Positions 6,767 through 15,385 of a DNA stretch of 45,076 bases are shown piece by piece; position 1 is the first letter of the stretch; every line of letters begins with the position of its first letter. This stretch comes from Candidatus Berkelbacteria bacterium (lineage in GTDB: Bacteria; Patescibacteriota; UBA1384; XYA2-FULL-43-10; CAINNR01). The stretch spans positions 5,440 through 50,515 of the forward strand of contig JAPLVH010000025.1 of the NCBI GenBank assembly GCA_026397205.1, read 5' to 3'. Position numbers and translations under genes: made by a program. The notes beneath the pieces were generated by a model. That model searched no databases. It saw only the letters and a program-made list of their open reading frames with translations, and had not been told where the DNA came from.

Positions 6767-9161
6767 AACCAAAGTTGACGACATTAAAGTTGCGCCGACA
6801 GCGCTTTTTGCCGCCGAAAAAGAGGAGATCTCGTTTGCCAGAAATGTTTTGTCCGGCGAAGATGAATTTCCCGAGCCGGTTATTTCTGAAAATTCGCGCA
6901 TCGTTTTGGAGCGCCGGTATTTGAAAAAAAATGAAAAAGGCGAAGTAGTCGAGATGCCGCGGGATTGCTTTTTGCGCGTGGCAAAAACTATCGCCGAGGC
7001 CGACAAAAAGTATGACAAAAAAGCCGACACCGAAAGTTTAACCAAAACTTTTTATAAAATGATCGCCAACTTTGAGTTTATGCCGAATTCGCCAACTCTG
7101 ATGAACGCTGGCCGAGAACTCGGCCAGCTTTCCGGTTGCTTTGTTCTGCCGGTCGGTGATTCTATGGAGGAAATTTTTAATGCGATAAAATATACCGCAC
7201 TGATTCACAAATCCGGCGGTGGCACCGGCTTTTCCTTTTCACAACTCCGCCCCTCTGGCGATCAAGTTAAAAGTACTTCTGGCGTCTCCTCCGGTCCAAT
7301 TTCTTTTATGTCCGCTTTTAATGCCGCCACCGAAGCGGTCAAACAAGGTGGCACCCGTCGGGGCGCCAATATGGGAATTCTGCGCGTTGATCATCCGGAC
7401 ATTTTGGATTTCATTGATGCCAAAATGGTCGAGGGAAAATTGGCAAATTTTAATATCTCCGTCGCCATCACTGACACTTTTATGAAAGCACTGGAAAAAA
7501 ACAGCGAATATGATCTGATAAATCCGCGAACGAAAGTGGCAACGAAAAAACTTAAAGCTCGCGATGTCTTCGATAAAATCGTCGGCAATGCTTGGAAAAA
7601 CGGCGAACCGGGAATTGTTTACATTGACCGAATAAATAAATCTAATCCAACGCCGGCGGTTGGCGAAATCGAGTCAACAAATCCTTGCGGCGAACAACCA
7701 CTTTTGCCTTATGAATCCTGTAATTTGGGCTCAATAAACCTGGCAAAGATGGCCAAATTTGCCGCAGGCCGTGCCGAGGTTGATTGGAATAAATTGGAGG
7801 CGACGACCCACAACGCCGTTCACTTTCTCGACAATGTTATTGATGTCAACCGCTACCCTCTGCCGGAAATTGATAAAATGACCAGAGCAAATCGGAAAAT
7901 TGGGCTGGGAATTATGGGCCTCGCCGACCTGTTGATTCAGCTGAAAATTCCTTACACTTCGGAAAAAGCGATCTCACTGTCGCGAAAAATTATGAAATTC
8001 ATCAGCGATCAGTCGAAGGTGATGTCGGAAATTTTGGCTAAAGAGCGCGGCGCTTTTCCTAATTTTGACCAGTCGATTTATGCCGGAAAAACTCCGCTCC
8101 GCCATGCCACGACGACAACGATCGCCCCGACCGGAACAATTTCAATTATCGCCAACGCCTCGTCAGGCATTGAGCCACTGTTTGCCGTTTGCTACCAGCG
8201 AAATGTTATGGATAATGATATTTTGGTTGAGGTCCATCCTTTTTTCGAGCGAATCGCCAAAGAGCGGGGATTTTACTCCAAAGAGTTGATGGAGAAAATT
8301 GCTGATGCCGGATCGCTCCATGATTTTTCGGAAATTCCTGATGATGTCAAGGAGATTTTTACTGTTGCTCACGATGTCTCGCCCCAACAACACATCGCGA
8401 TCCAAGCGGCATTTCAGGAATATACTGACAACGCTGTTTCGAAAACGATCAATTTTCCAAATTCGGCAACGCGTGATGATATCAATAATGCCTATATTTT
8501 GGCTTATAAAACCGGCTGCAAAGGTGTAACGGTTTACCGCGACGGCAGTCGAAACGAGCAAGTCCTTTCAACTGGAAAATCAAGTGATAAATCAAAATCC
8601 GATGATCCCAAAACCGAAATCGTCTACGAAACCAGAATTAAACCGCGGCCGCGGCCGGACACCGTCGTCGGGACAACAGAAAAAATCCCGACTGGACTTG
8701 GAGACATGTATGTGACGATCAATGAGGACGAAGAGGGGATGAATGAGGTTTTTGTTCGGCTGGGAAAATCCGGCGGTGAAGCGGCGGCGATGAATGAAGC
8801 ACTCGGCCGATTGATTTCGGTTGCACTTCGTAGCCGAGTCGAGCCGCAAATTATCGCCAAACATCTGAAAGGCATTCGCGGCTCAAGTCCGGTCTGGCAA
8901 AACGGCGAATTAATTTTGTCCTGTCCCGATGCGATTGGCAAATCAATTTCAAGGTATATCGAACGAAGCAAAAAACTCGGGTTGGAATTTTCCGATGTTG
9001 CTCCCGCTATTACGACCGCTGATGATAAACCAAAAAAGAAGAAAAGTTTTGTCGAACAGGACCAACTTCTAACCCAAACCTGTCCCGATTGCGGCGGCGA
9101 AGTTGAATTTGAAAGTGGATGCTATACTTGTCACGGCTGCGGATTCTCCAAGTGCGGATAG
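6756..9161 (+). CDS. nrdJ: Adenosylcobalamin-dependent ribonucleoside reductase (class II)
   Basis: Makes deoxyribonucleotides using a 5'-deoxyadenosyl radical from B12. Visible motifs: NSPTLMNAG and LSGCFVLP (first active-site Cys), NPCGEQPLLPYESCNLGSIN near residue 310 (radical-site Cys and catalytic Asn/Glu), and PTGTISIIANASSGIEP. The C-terminus ends in a zinc-ribbon-like Cys tail (CPDCGGEVEFESGCYTCHGCGF) typical of NrdJ proteins and able to reduce the active site. About 801 residues. The ATG at 6756 is preferred over GTG 6753 because of the AGGAGG site at 6746-6751. The B12 requirement links it to cobA and the riboswitch downstream. Confidence 0.96.
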   Translation: MPDKTKVDDIKVAPTALFAAEKEEISFARNVLSGEDEFPEPVISENSRIVLERRYLKKNEKGEVVEMPRDCFLRVAKTIAEADKKYDKKADTESLTKTFYKMIANFEFMPNSPTLMNAGRELGQLSGCFVLPVGDSMEEIFNAIKYTALIHKSGGGTGFSFSQLRPSGDQVKSTSGVSSGPISFMSAFNAATEAVKQGGTRRGANMGILRVDHPDILDFIDAKMVEGKLANFNISVAITDTFMKALEKNSEYDLINPRTKVATKKLKARDVFDKIVGNAWKNGEPGIVYIDRINKSNPTPAVGEIESTNPCGEQPLLPYESCNLGSINLAKMAKFAAGRAEVDWNKLEATTHNAVHFLDNVIDVNRYPLPEIDKMTRANRKIGLGIMGLADLLIQLKIPYTSEKAISLSRKIMKFISDQSKVMSEILAKERGAFPNFDQSIYAGKTPLRHATTTTIAPTGTISIIANASSGIEPLFAVCYQRNVMDNDILVEVHPFFERIAKERGFYSKELMEKIADAGSLHDFSEIPDDVKEIFTVAHDVSPQQHIAIQAAFQEYTDNAVSKTINFPNSATRDDINNAYILAYKTGCKGVTVYRDGSRNEQVLSTGKSSDKSKSDDPKTEIVYETRIKPRPRPDTVVGTTEKIPTGLGDMYVTINEDEEGMNEVFVRLGKSGGEAAAMNEALGRLISVALRSRVEPQIIAKHLKGIRGSSPVWQNGELILSCPDAIGKSISRYIERSKKLGLEFSDVAPAITTADDKPKKKKSFVEQDQLLTQTCPDCGGEVEFESGCYTCHGCGFSKCG

Positions 9162-9282
9162 AAAACCAATTTTCAATTTCTAATTTACAATTTACATTGA
9201 ATTTTCAATGACGAAATGTTTAAACGTTTGAAAATTGAAAAATTGTGAATTGATTGAAAATTGAAAATTTTAAATTGTAAAT
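9162..9282 (+). repeat. Inverted-repeat element, family R2 (copy 1)
   Basis: Built from AATTTTCAATTTCTAATTT arms and their complement, with a conserved centre CATTGAATTTTCAATGAC and AAACGTTTGAAAATTG. The same element, about 80-90% alike by eye, is at 10097-10212. This copy ends one base before the cobA ATG. Confidence 0.85.
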
Positions 9283-9283
9283 T

Positions 9284-9793
9284 ATGATTATCGTATATTC
9301 AGGAAATGGCAAGGGCAAATCAACCGCCGCTTTTGGCTTGGCGATCCGCGCCGCCGGCTGGGGAAAAAAAGTCGCCATCGTTCAATTTATCAAGGGCTAT
9401 AAAAATACCGGCGAGTGGAAATTTTTTTCCCGAATTCCGGAAATTGATATTTTCCAGTCGTTTGACGATGAAACGATGTCAATCGGCGAGCCGACAAAAA
9501 TTCACAAAAAAAACGCCTTTAAAAGTTTGGCGCAAGCAAAAGAAATCATCGAATCCAAAAAGTATGATGTTGTCATACTTGACGAAATCAACAACGCAGT
9601 TTTTTATCACCTCGTGGAGGCGGGGGAGATGATAAAAATTTTGAAAACCGCGCCGGCAGAGCTCGACATCGTTCTGACCGGCCGAAACGCTCCGTCAGAA
9701 TTTATCAAAATTGCCGATTTGGTTTCAGAAATAAAAAATATAAAACACCCTTTCGATTCCGGCAAACCGGCAAAAAAGGGGATTGATTACTGA
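9284..9793 (+). CDS. cobA: Cob(I)alamin adenosyltransferase, CobA/BtuR type
   Basis: Transfers adenosyl from ATP to cob(I)alamin to give adenosylcobalamin, the NrdJ cofactor. 169 residues. The family P-loop SGNGKGKST is at residues 6-14, AAFGLAIRAAGWGKKVAIVQF follows, and VVILDEINNAVFY and DIVLTGRNAP match the Walker B and TGR regions. The tail (HPFDSGKPAKKGIDY) matches the usual end of the family. No Shine-Dalgarno sequence: the start codon follows an R2 repeat. It lies between nrdJ and the B12 riboswitch unit. Confidence 0.92.
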   Translation: MIIVYSGNGKGKSTAAFGLAIRAAGWGKKVAIVQFIKGYKNTGEWKFFSRIPEIDIFQSFDDETMSIGEPTKIHKKNAFKSLAQAKEIIESKKYDVVILDEINNAVFYHLVEAGEMIKILKTAPAELDIVLTGRNAPSEFIKIADLVSEIKNIKHPFDSGKPAKKGIDY

Positions 9794-9796
9794 AAA

Positions 9797-10024
9797 TGAA
9801 AAGCCCGCCGGCGAACCGGCGGGACTCGTAATTGGGTAAGGGGGTGGAGGAGATTTCCACCCAATCGTCTGGAGACCAATCCTTCGCGGGGTTTAGTGGG
9901 TTCTCCCGGCTCCATTATGGCCGCCTCCCGCCATGCGAGACGATCGCATGTAAGACAACCATGTTTGTGACTAACTTATTTGGGATGGTCTATGTCCAAA
10001 ATCAGCCAGCCACATTCTTGATTA
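9797..10024 (-). ncRNA. Putative structured RNA A (about 228 nt)
   Basis: Transcript predicted from the minus-strand promoter at 10031-10059 to the terminator at 9804-9823 (CCCGCCGG with CCGGCGGG, then CTTTTC). Hairpins in between include CATGCGA-tcgtc-TCGCATG and a final ATTGGGTGG...CCACC...CCCAAT stem. It is GC-rich against an AT-rich background. No convincing ORF on this strand. It does not match tmRNA, SRP RNA or RNase P features I could test by eye. It shares its promoter module with RNAs at 15386 and 21849. Confidence 0.55.
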
Positions 10025-10030
10025 TAAATA

Positions 10031-10099
10031 ATTATAGCAAACAAATTTAAATTTGTCAATAGGTTTTGGAAAAAAGTCCGAATTTTGAAGCTAAAAACA
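10031..10099 (-). promoter_or_regulatory. Shared promoter module, copy A
   Basis: On the minus strand: an upstream block TTAGCTTCAAAATTCGGAC, then TTTTTTCCAAAACCTA, TTGACA (10054-10059), a 17-bp spacer ending GTTTGC and TATAAT (10031-10036). The same upstream block and boxes recur at 15315-15379 and, without the first part, at 21794-21842. Confidence 0.85.
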
Positions 10100-10212
10100 A
10101 CAATTTTCAATTATCAATTTCTAATTTCCATTGAATTTTCAATGACTAAATTTCCAAACGTTTGAAAATTGAAAATTGGAATTTGATTGAAAATTGCAAA
10201 AATGAAAATTGT
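10100..10212 (+). repeat. Inverted-repeat element, family R2 (copy 2)
   Basis: Second copy of the element at 9162-9282, with the same CATTGAATTTTCAATGAC centre and an AAACGTTTGAAAATTG right half. It sits between RNA A and the cobalamin riboswitch. Confidence 0.85.
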
Positions 10213-10245
10213 CTGTTATTCTGAAATTACATTTACAATATCATC

Positions 10246-10470
10246 AAATTTTGGGCAAGACGGTGACCCGTCTTGGCGCAAGCCGAGGCAGGAAATCCGC
10301 CACAGTCCCGCTACCGTGATCCACAAGTTAGTGGTCAGTCGGAAAACCAAGATTTGATTTAAATCCTTCGGTCGAAAGGTTGAGCCGTAACATTTTTACG
10401 GCGAAATCCCGAACATTTTTGGGTTCATAAAATGTCGAGGGACATAGCGACTTTCAGGTCGCTTTTATAA
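10246..10470 (+). promoter_or_regulatory. Cobalamin riboswitch with terminator
   Basis: The B12-box core is clear: AAATCCGCCACAGTCCCGCT then ACCGTGAT (10294-10320), and GTCAGTCGGAAAACC at 10334-10348, with the AAGACGG-tgac-CCGTCTT hairpin before it. Downstream, a stem AGCGAC-tttcag-GTCGCT followed by TTTT (10446-10466) fits a ligand-controlled terminator just ahead of the ribosome site. A possible antiterminator pairs ACATTTT (near 10412) with AAAATGT (near 10429). It controls the DUF4430 gene and probably the membrane gene after it. Confidence 0.88.
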
Positions 10471-10488
10471 TCTAGTACAGGAGAAAAA

Positions 10489-10863
10489 ATGAAAAGAATT
10501 TTAATTATTTTGGGAATTTTGATTGTGATCGCCGCCGCGATCTGGGGTGGAATATACTATAAGAATAAAAAGAATAACGAAAATAAAAAACAAGCAACTG
10601 AGACAACAATTAATAACAATGCCAAAGTTGTCGAATATGATGGAGAGGACGGCAAAACCGTTTTTCAAATTTTGAAAGATAAATATCAGGTTGACTCGAC
10701 TGATTCGTCCGCTGGAGTTTTAGTCAATGCAATCGGCTCGGTGAAAAATACTTCAACACTTTTTTGGCTTTATTCGGTCAACGGCGTTGATGCCACAGTT
10801 TCCGCCGATCACTATTTCACAAAAAACGACGATAAGGTAAAATGGGAATATAAGGGATTTTGA
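10489..10863 (+). CDS. Membrane-anchored DUF4430-domain protein, probable B12-binding or uptake factor
   Basis: 124 residues: an N-terminal membrane anchor (ILIILGILIVIAAAIWGGIYY), a short polar linker, and a DUF4430-type domain with VFQILKDKYQV and FWLYSVNGVDATVSADHY plus the final VKWEYKGF. DUF4430 is related to the beta domain of transcobalamin and intrinsic factor. With the B12 riboswitch directly upstream, a role in capturing cobalamin outside the membrane is the simplest inference. Ribosome site ACAGGAG. The next gene is a membrane protein. Confidence 0.82.
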   Translation: MKRILIILGILIVIAAAIWGGIYYKNKKNNENKKQATETTINNNAKVVEYDGEDGKTVFQILKDKYQVDSTDSSAGVLVNAIGSVKNTSTLFWLYSVNGVDATVSADHYFTKNDDKVKWEYKGF

Positions 10864-10962
10864 CGTTCGTCAAAATTTTAGCTAAAAAGTGAAAAGTACA
10901 TAGCTAAAAGCTATGGAAGTTTTACTATTTGACGAGATCCGAATGACTAATGCCAAATAAAA

Positions 10963-11523
10963 ATGGAAAAAATCGAAATGACAAATGACAAAGAAAAGCT
11001 TTTCAAAAACATTTTTCTGACGCTGATTTTCGTTGTCGCAATTATTTTGCGGCTAATTCCTCATCTGCCGAATTTTGTTCCGATTACCGCGCTCGCCCTT
11101 TTTGCCGGCGTTTATTTTTCCGGACCATTGGCTTATCTTTTACCGCTTCTGGCGATGATTTCGACCGACATTTTTCTCGGCTTTCACTCAACGATGCTTT
11201 TTGTTTATTGTTCGATAATTTTGTCAGTTTTTATTGGTCAACTAGCTCGCAAGAAAAAAAATCCGTTAATAATTCTCGGAGCAACCTTGACATCATCAAT
11301 TTTGTTTTTTCTGATCACTAATTTCGGTGTTTGGCTGACAACAAATTGGTATCCGGCAACATTGGCCGGTTTAATTTTATGTTTCCAAATGGCGATCCCA
11401 TTTTTCCGCAACTCTTTGTCCGGCGACTTTTTTTATGCTATAATTTTCTTTGGATCGTATGAATTCGCCGTAAAGTATATACTTAATAAATCGGGAGTTA
11501 AACATGTCACCGGAAAAATTTGA
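10963..11523 (+). CDS. ECF-S-like (DUF6580-like) membrane protein, putative cobalamin uptake component
   Basis: 186 residues, five to six hydrophobic helices. The start of the membrane part, ILRLIPHLPNFVPITALAL followed by FAGVYFSGPLAYLLPL and STDIFLGFHSTMLFVY, is typical of small integral proteins annotated as ECF-transporter substrate subunits or DUF6580, often found under B12 control. No energising ATPase or T subunit is nearby, so it may act alone or use a shared module elsewhere. A second possible start is ATG 10978. It follows the DUF4430 gene by 100 bp and overlaps trxA by 20 bp. Confidence 0.7.
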   Translation: MEKIEMTNDKEKLFKNIFLTLIFVVAIILRLIPHLPNFVPITALALFAGVYFSGPLAYLLPLLAMISTDIFLGFHSTMLFVYCSIILSVFIGQLARKKKNPLIILGATLTSSILFFLITNFGVWLTTNWYPATLAGLILCFQMAIPFFRNSLSGDFFYAIIFFGSYEFAVKYILNKSGVKHVTGKI

Positions 11524-11806
11524 GGAGCATATTAATCGAGACAAAATAATATTGGTTGATTTTCACGCCGACTGGTGCGGACCGTGTAAAATGATGGAAC
11601 CAATTGTCGAAGAGATTTCAAAAGAAAAAAAAGTTGATGTCTTGAAAATCGACATCGAAGAAAATCCGGAAATCGCTGGTAAATATAATGTTATGAGCAT
11701 TCCAACTTTTCTACTTTTCAAATCAGGGAGTATCGTCGGTCATTTGGTCGGCGCCGTTTCAAAAGAAAATTTGGACGGCGCAATCGCCAAAGCATTGACA
11801 AAATAA
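11504..11806 (+). CDS. trxA: Thioredoxin
   Basis: 100 residues, a complete thioredoxin with the redox motif DWCGPCKMM at about residues 23-31 and the cis-proline region MSIPTFLLFKSG. It could reduce NrdJ, whose C-terminal Cys tail needs a dithiol donor. The ATG is inside the end of the previous gene, with GGGAG upstream, so it is part of that operon. Confidence 0.93.
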   Translation: MSPEKFEEHINRDKIILVDFHADWCGPCKMMEPIVEEISKEKKVDVLKIDIEENPEIAGKYNVMSIPTFLLFKSGSIVGHLVGAVSKENLDGAIAKALTK

Positions 11807-11823
11807 AAAATGTATGCTATAAT
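11795..11823 (+). promoter_or_regulatory. Consensus promoter of the small membrane-protein gene
   Basis: TTGACA (11795-11800), a 17-bp spacer ending TATGC and TATAAT (11818-11823). It overlaps the last codons of trxA. The ~140-base leader contains a hairpin, GGAATCCC...GGGATTTC (11884-11916). Confidence 0.8.
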
Positions 11824-11968
11824 GGAGTTGTTGACAATGAGGGTTTGAAATACATCTCTCAAAAAGTCAAAGCCCTTTAAATGAGGAATCCCGCGGAGCG
11901 CAAGCGAAGTGGGATTTCTCTTTAAGAGGCGTGAAATCACAGTCGTTCAGCCCAAGGAGGTTGGACAG

Positions 11969-12199
11969 ATGCAGAAGGTTTTTGTCGTCATTGCAATCGC
12001 GCTAGTCGTTGTCGGTGTCGTGATGATGGCAAATCATCGCGAACTGATAATCGAAGCCGGCGTCGAATTCTGCTTTGCCGGCGCTGCTATGCTTTTCGCC
12101 GGCGACTTCGCCGGACGGCTGGCAGTAATAGTCCGGCGACGCCGACAAGTCTCCAGCTGGACAGCAGAGTTGGAAGATATCTTTCGACCGACCACATGA
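11969..12199 (+). CDS. Small orphan membrane protein
   Basis: 76 residues: a first membrane segment (VFVVIAIALVVVGVVMM), a loop, a second hydrophobic stretch (FCFAGAAMLFAGDFAG), then a basic RRRRQ segment that should stay inside. The ATG at 11969 is chosen for the AAGGAGG site at 11954-11960. I do not recognise a family. It forms a one-gene unit with its own promoter and terminator and is more GC-rich than its neighbours. Confidence 0.7.
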   Translation: MQKVFVVIAIALVVVGVVMMANHRELIIEAGVEFCFAGAAMLFAGDFAGRLAVIVRRRRQVSSWTAELEDIFRPTT

Positions 12200-12226
12200 C
12201 ACATCGTGGCCGGTCGTTTTCTTTTT
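12185..12226 (+). terminator. Intrinsic terminator
   Basis: An 11-position stem, CGACCGACCAC with GTGGCCGGTCG (one mismatch), then GTTTTCTTTTT. The left arm overlaps the last codons of the small membrane-protein gene. Confidence 0.8.
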
Positions 12227-12251
12227 CCTCGAGTTGTGCTTTAATCAAAGT

Positions 12252-15146
12252 ATGACCAAAAATTTACAATTTGATTTTGATGCCGACGACAAAATTATTG
12301 ATCAAAAAATAAAGTTGAACAATCGCCAGCTTGAAGTTGTAAACTACAAAACCGGTCCGCTTTTGGTGATTGCCGGTGCCGGAACCGGGAAAACCGCCGT
12401 CATTACTCATCGAATCGCCAATATTATCGCTAAAAAATGGGCTCGCTCCTCGGAAATTTTGGCCTTGACATTTACCGACAAAGCGGCGGCCGAAATGGAG
12501 GGGCGAGTTGACCAACTAGTGCCGTACGGCTACACCGACATTTGGATTTCGACTTTTCACGCTTTCGGCGACCGGTTTTTGCGCGATTATGCTATTGACC
12601 TCGGTCTGCCGGCAAATTTCAAAGTCCTAACCCAGACCGAACAGGCAATTTTTTTGCGTCAAAATATTTACGCTTTTGACCTGAATTATTTTCGGCCTAT
12701 CGCCGATCCGCTGTCGCATATTTATGAACTTTTAAATCATTTCTCGCGGCTGAAAGACGAATTAATTTCGCCCGAGGATTATCTTACTTGGGTTCAAGAT
12801 CAAAGATCAAAGATCAAAGATCAAAATGACAAAGACGAAATTCAAATAGAAAAAAATCTTGAATTGGCAAAAGCATATTCGAGATACCAGGAGCTGATGA
12901 TTCAATCCGGCAATTTGGATTTTGGCGATCAGATTTTTTTGGTTTATAAACTTCTCTCCGAAAATAAAAAAGTTCTCAAGGAATGCCGAAAGAAATTTCG
13001 CTATATTTTGGTTGATGAATTTCAAGACACAAACTTTGCTCAAAACGAAATTGTTAAACTTTTGGCCGGCGTTGATGTAAATATTATGGTTGTTGCCGAT
13101 GATGATCAAGCGATTTATAGGTTTCGCGGCGCCTCAATTTCTAATGTTTTAAATTTTAAAGATTCATACAAAAATGTAAAACAAATCGTTTTAAAAAATA
13201 ACTTTCGTTCGTCGCAAGAAATTCTCGACGGCGCTTATCGCTTAATTCAAAACAACAATCCCGATCGGCTGGAAGTTCAAAACAAGATTGACAAAAAACT
13301 CAAGTCCAATTTTCACGGCGCTGAACCAGAGCTTTTATTTTGCCAAACTCTTTCCGCCGAAGCCGACAAAGTTGTTGAAAAAATAGTCAAGTTAAAAGAA
13401 AAAGGGGATTTCAAAAATAATGAATTTGCAATTTTGGTCAGGGCCAATAATCAAAGCGAGCCGTTTATCCAAGCGCTCACAACAAAGGGAATTCCGGCGA
13501 TTTTTTCCGGCGCCTCCGGACTTTATACCCAGCCGGAAATTAAAATGATTTTGGCATTTTTGAAAACGATTTCCTTCACCGATGACAATTTGGCTTTTTA
13601 TCAACTGGCGACTTCTGATATATACCAAATTTCTCACGATTTGATCTCTGAAGTATATACTAAATCGCGGCGAGAAAATCGCTCAATTTCTAATTTGGTA
13701 AAAGATAACAAAAAATTTGTCGAAATTTCTGCTGACATTAAAAAATTTCGCCAGAAAATAAACGAACCAGTTGGAGAAATTCTGTATGAATATCTGACCG
13801 AAAAATCATATCTAAAAAATTTAACCGCCGACCTAAGTATCGAAAACGAGCAAAAGATTTTCAACATCGCCAAATTTTTCGACACCATCGCCCAGTTCAA
13901 TCATTCATCGGACGAAAGGGGAGTGCTGGAGTTTTTGGAAAATTTGGAACTCATAATTGATGCCGGTGGTGACTTGAAATCAGCTGAAGTTGATCGCGAT
14001 TTCGACGCCGTCAATATTTTAACCGTTCATTCGGCGAAGGGGCTGGAGTGGCCGGTGGTTTTTGTCGTAAATTGCGTCGCCGATAGATTTCCAAGCCGTA
14101 ATCGCCGCGAGCAATTGCCAATTCCCGATGAATTAATCAAGGAACGCTTGCCGGAAGGTGATTGGCATTTGCAGGAGGAACGCCGGCTTTTTTATGTCGC
14201 CGCAACCCGTGCAAAAAACTATTTATTCTTTACCGCCGCCGAGGACTATGGTGGTAAACGGGCAAAAAAAATCTCACCATTTGTTCTGGAATTTCTGGCA
14301 GAAAATCAACCGGAAAAATTAAAACATTCTCTGTCACCGGAAGAAAAAATCAACCGTTTCAAAAAACTGCCTCGGCCCAAGGCTGACCGGCCTTTGGCCG
14401 GGACTAAATTTTCTTCCGAAATTTTGAAACTATCGCGCCAGCAAATTGATGACTATTTCTCCTGTCCGAAGAAATTTTACTTCGCCCACATTATCAAAAT
14501 TCCACTTTTAGAAAATCAAAATTTAATGTACGGAACGGCAATCCACGCCGCACTTGATCACTATTTTCGGCGAAAAATAAACGGCGACCGACCGACACTC
14601 AATCAATTAATTGCTGATTATGAACAGGCATTCAAAAATGTTGGTTTTATTTCACGCCAGCAGGAAGAACTGCGGCACAACCAAGGAATTTCGACATTAA
14701 CAAATTTTTACGATCGCGATCAAAAAGATTCGATTGTGCCGTCGGCGGTCGAGGAAGTTTTTGAATTTGCTGATGAGAATGTCAAAGTTGTCGGACGATT
14801 TGATTTGGTGCGCAAAATTGCTGATGATGCTGAAATTTGCGATTTCAAAACCTCCGATGTTCGCGAGCAAAAAGATGCCGACAGACGGATTAAGGAATCA
14901 ACACAAATGATGATTTACGCTTTGGCCTGGCGAGAAAAATATCAGACGATCCCAAAAACTACTTTGTTTTTTATCGAATCGGGGTTAAAAGGCGAGCGAC
15001 AATTTTCCGACAAGGAAATTGACGCCACTCGCCAGATGATTTTGGCTGTCGCCGCTGGAATCCGCAAATCTGATTTTTCCGCCCAGCCAGATATTTTTCA
15101 GTGCAAATATTGTCCGTACAAAGAGATATGTCCGGAAGCAATCTGA
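12252..15146 (+). CDS. UvrD/Rep-family helicase fused to a RecB-like (PD-(D/E)XK) nuclease
   Basis: About 964 residues. The superfamily 1 helicase begins with the Q-motif region (NNRQLEVV) and Walker A GAGTGKT at 42-48. YILVDEFQDTNFAQ is motif II, VVADDDQAIYRFRGA motif III, and LTVHSAKGLEWPVVFV and YVAATRAKNYLFF are motifs V/VI. The last ~250 residues are a RecB/Cas4-like nuclease with GTAIHAALD and CDFKTSD; four Cys (YFSCPKKFYF and the final CKYCPYKEIC) fit an iron-sulfur clamp as in AddB. A likely double-strand-break resection enzyme replacing RecBCD/AddAB. The repeat-like QDQRSKIKDQNDKD segment near residue 185 comes from an R3-type insertion. ATG 12252 is preferred to TTG 12234. Confidence 0.9.
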   Translation: MTKNLQFDFDADDKIIDQKIKLNNRQLEVVNYKTGPLLVIAGAGTGKTAVITHRIANIIAKKWARSSEILALTFTDKAAAEMEGRVDQLVPYGYTDIWISTFHAFGDRFLRDYAIDLGLPANFKVLTQTEQAIFLRQNIYAFDLNYFRPIADPLSHIYELLNHFSRLKDELISPEDYLTWVQDQRSKIKDQNDKDEIQIEKNLELAKAYSRYQELMIQSGNLDFGDQIFLVYKLLSENKKVLKECRKKFRYILVDEFQDTNFAQNEIVKLLAGVDVNIMVVADDDQAIYRFRGASISNVLNFKDSYKNVKQIVLKNNFRSSQEILDGAYRLIQNNNPDRLEVQNKIDKKLKSNFHGAEPELLFCQTLSAEADKVVEKIVKLKEKGDFKNNEFAILVRANNQSEPFIQALTTKGIPAIFSGASGLYTQPEIKMILAFLKTISFTDDNLAFYQLATSDIYQISHDLISEVYTKSRRENRSISNLVKDNKKFVEISADIKKFRQKINEPVGEILYEYLTEKSYLKNLTADLSIENEQKIFNIAKFFDTIAQFNHSSDERGVLEFLENLELIIDAGGDLKSAEVDRDFDAVNILTVHSAKGLEWPVVFVVNCVADRFPSRNRREQLPIPDELIKERLPEGDWHLQEERRLFYVAATRAKNYLFFTAAEDYGGKRAKKISPFVLEFLAENQPEKLKHSLSPEEKINRFKKLPRPKADRPLAGTKFSSEILKLSRQQIDDYFSCPKKFYFAHIIKIPLLENQNLMYGTAIHAALDHYFRRKINGDRPTLNQLIADYEQAFKNVGFISRQQEELRHNQGISTLTNFYDRDQKDSIVPSAVEEVFEFADENVKVVGRFDLVRKIADDAEICDFKTSDVREQKDADRRIKESTQMMIYALAWREKYQTIPKTTLFFIESGLKGERQFSDKEIDATRQMILAVAAGIRKSDFSAQPDIFQCKYCPYKEICPEAI

Positions 15147-15154
15147 GAAAATAA

Positions 15155-15300
15155 CCAAGATACAAGAAACAATAATCAAACAATACTCAAATTACAAATT
15201 CAAAATTTCAAACATTTGAGTTTTTGAGATTTTTGATTTGTTTGTGATTTGCTTCTTGCGATTTGTGATTTATTTGTTTCTTGTATCTCGTTTCTTGGTT
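15155..15300 (+). repeat. Inverted-repeat element, family R4 (copy 1)
   Basis: Left arm CAAGATACAAGAAACAATAA, right arm TTGTTTCTTGTATCTCG, with internal TTTGTGATTTGCTTCTTG. Related copies are at 22304-22435 and, in part, inside tgt (37850-37912). Confidence 0.8.
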
Positions 15301-15314
15301 ATTGATTTTGTGAT

Positions 15315-15379
15315 TTTAGCTTCAAAATCCGGACTTTTTTCCAAAACCTATTGACAAATTCTTGGCGGTTTGCTATAAT
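15315..15379 (+). promoter_or_regulatory. Shared promoter module, copy B
   Basis: TTAGCTTCAAAATCCGGAC, then TTTTTTCCAAAACCTA, TTGACA (15351-15356), a 17-bp spacer ending GTTTGC and TATAAT (15374-15379). Nearly identical to copy A upstream of the -35 box. Confidence 0.88.
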
Positions 15380-15385
15380 GTATTT

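Noticed and set aside
9832-10050. 72-residue plus-strand frame in RNA A
   Set aside because: Antisense to a promoter-terminator unit, no ribosome site, ends inside the promoter.
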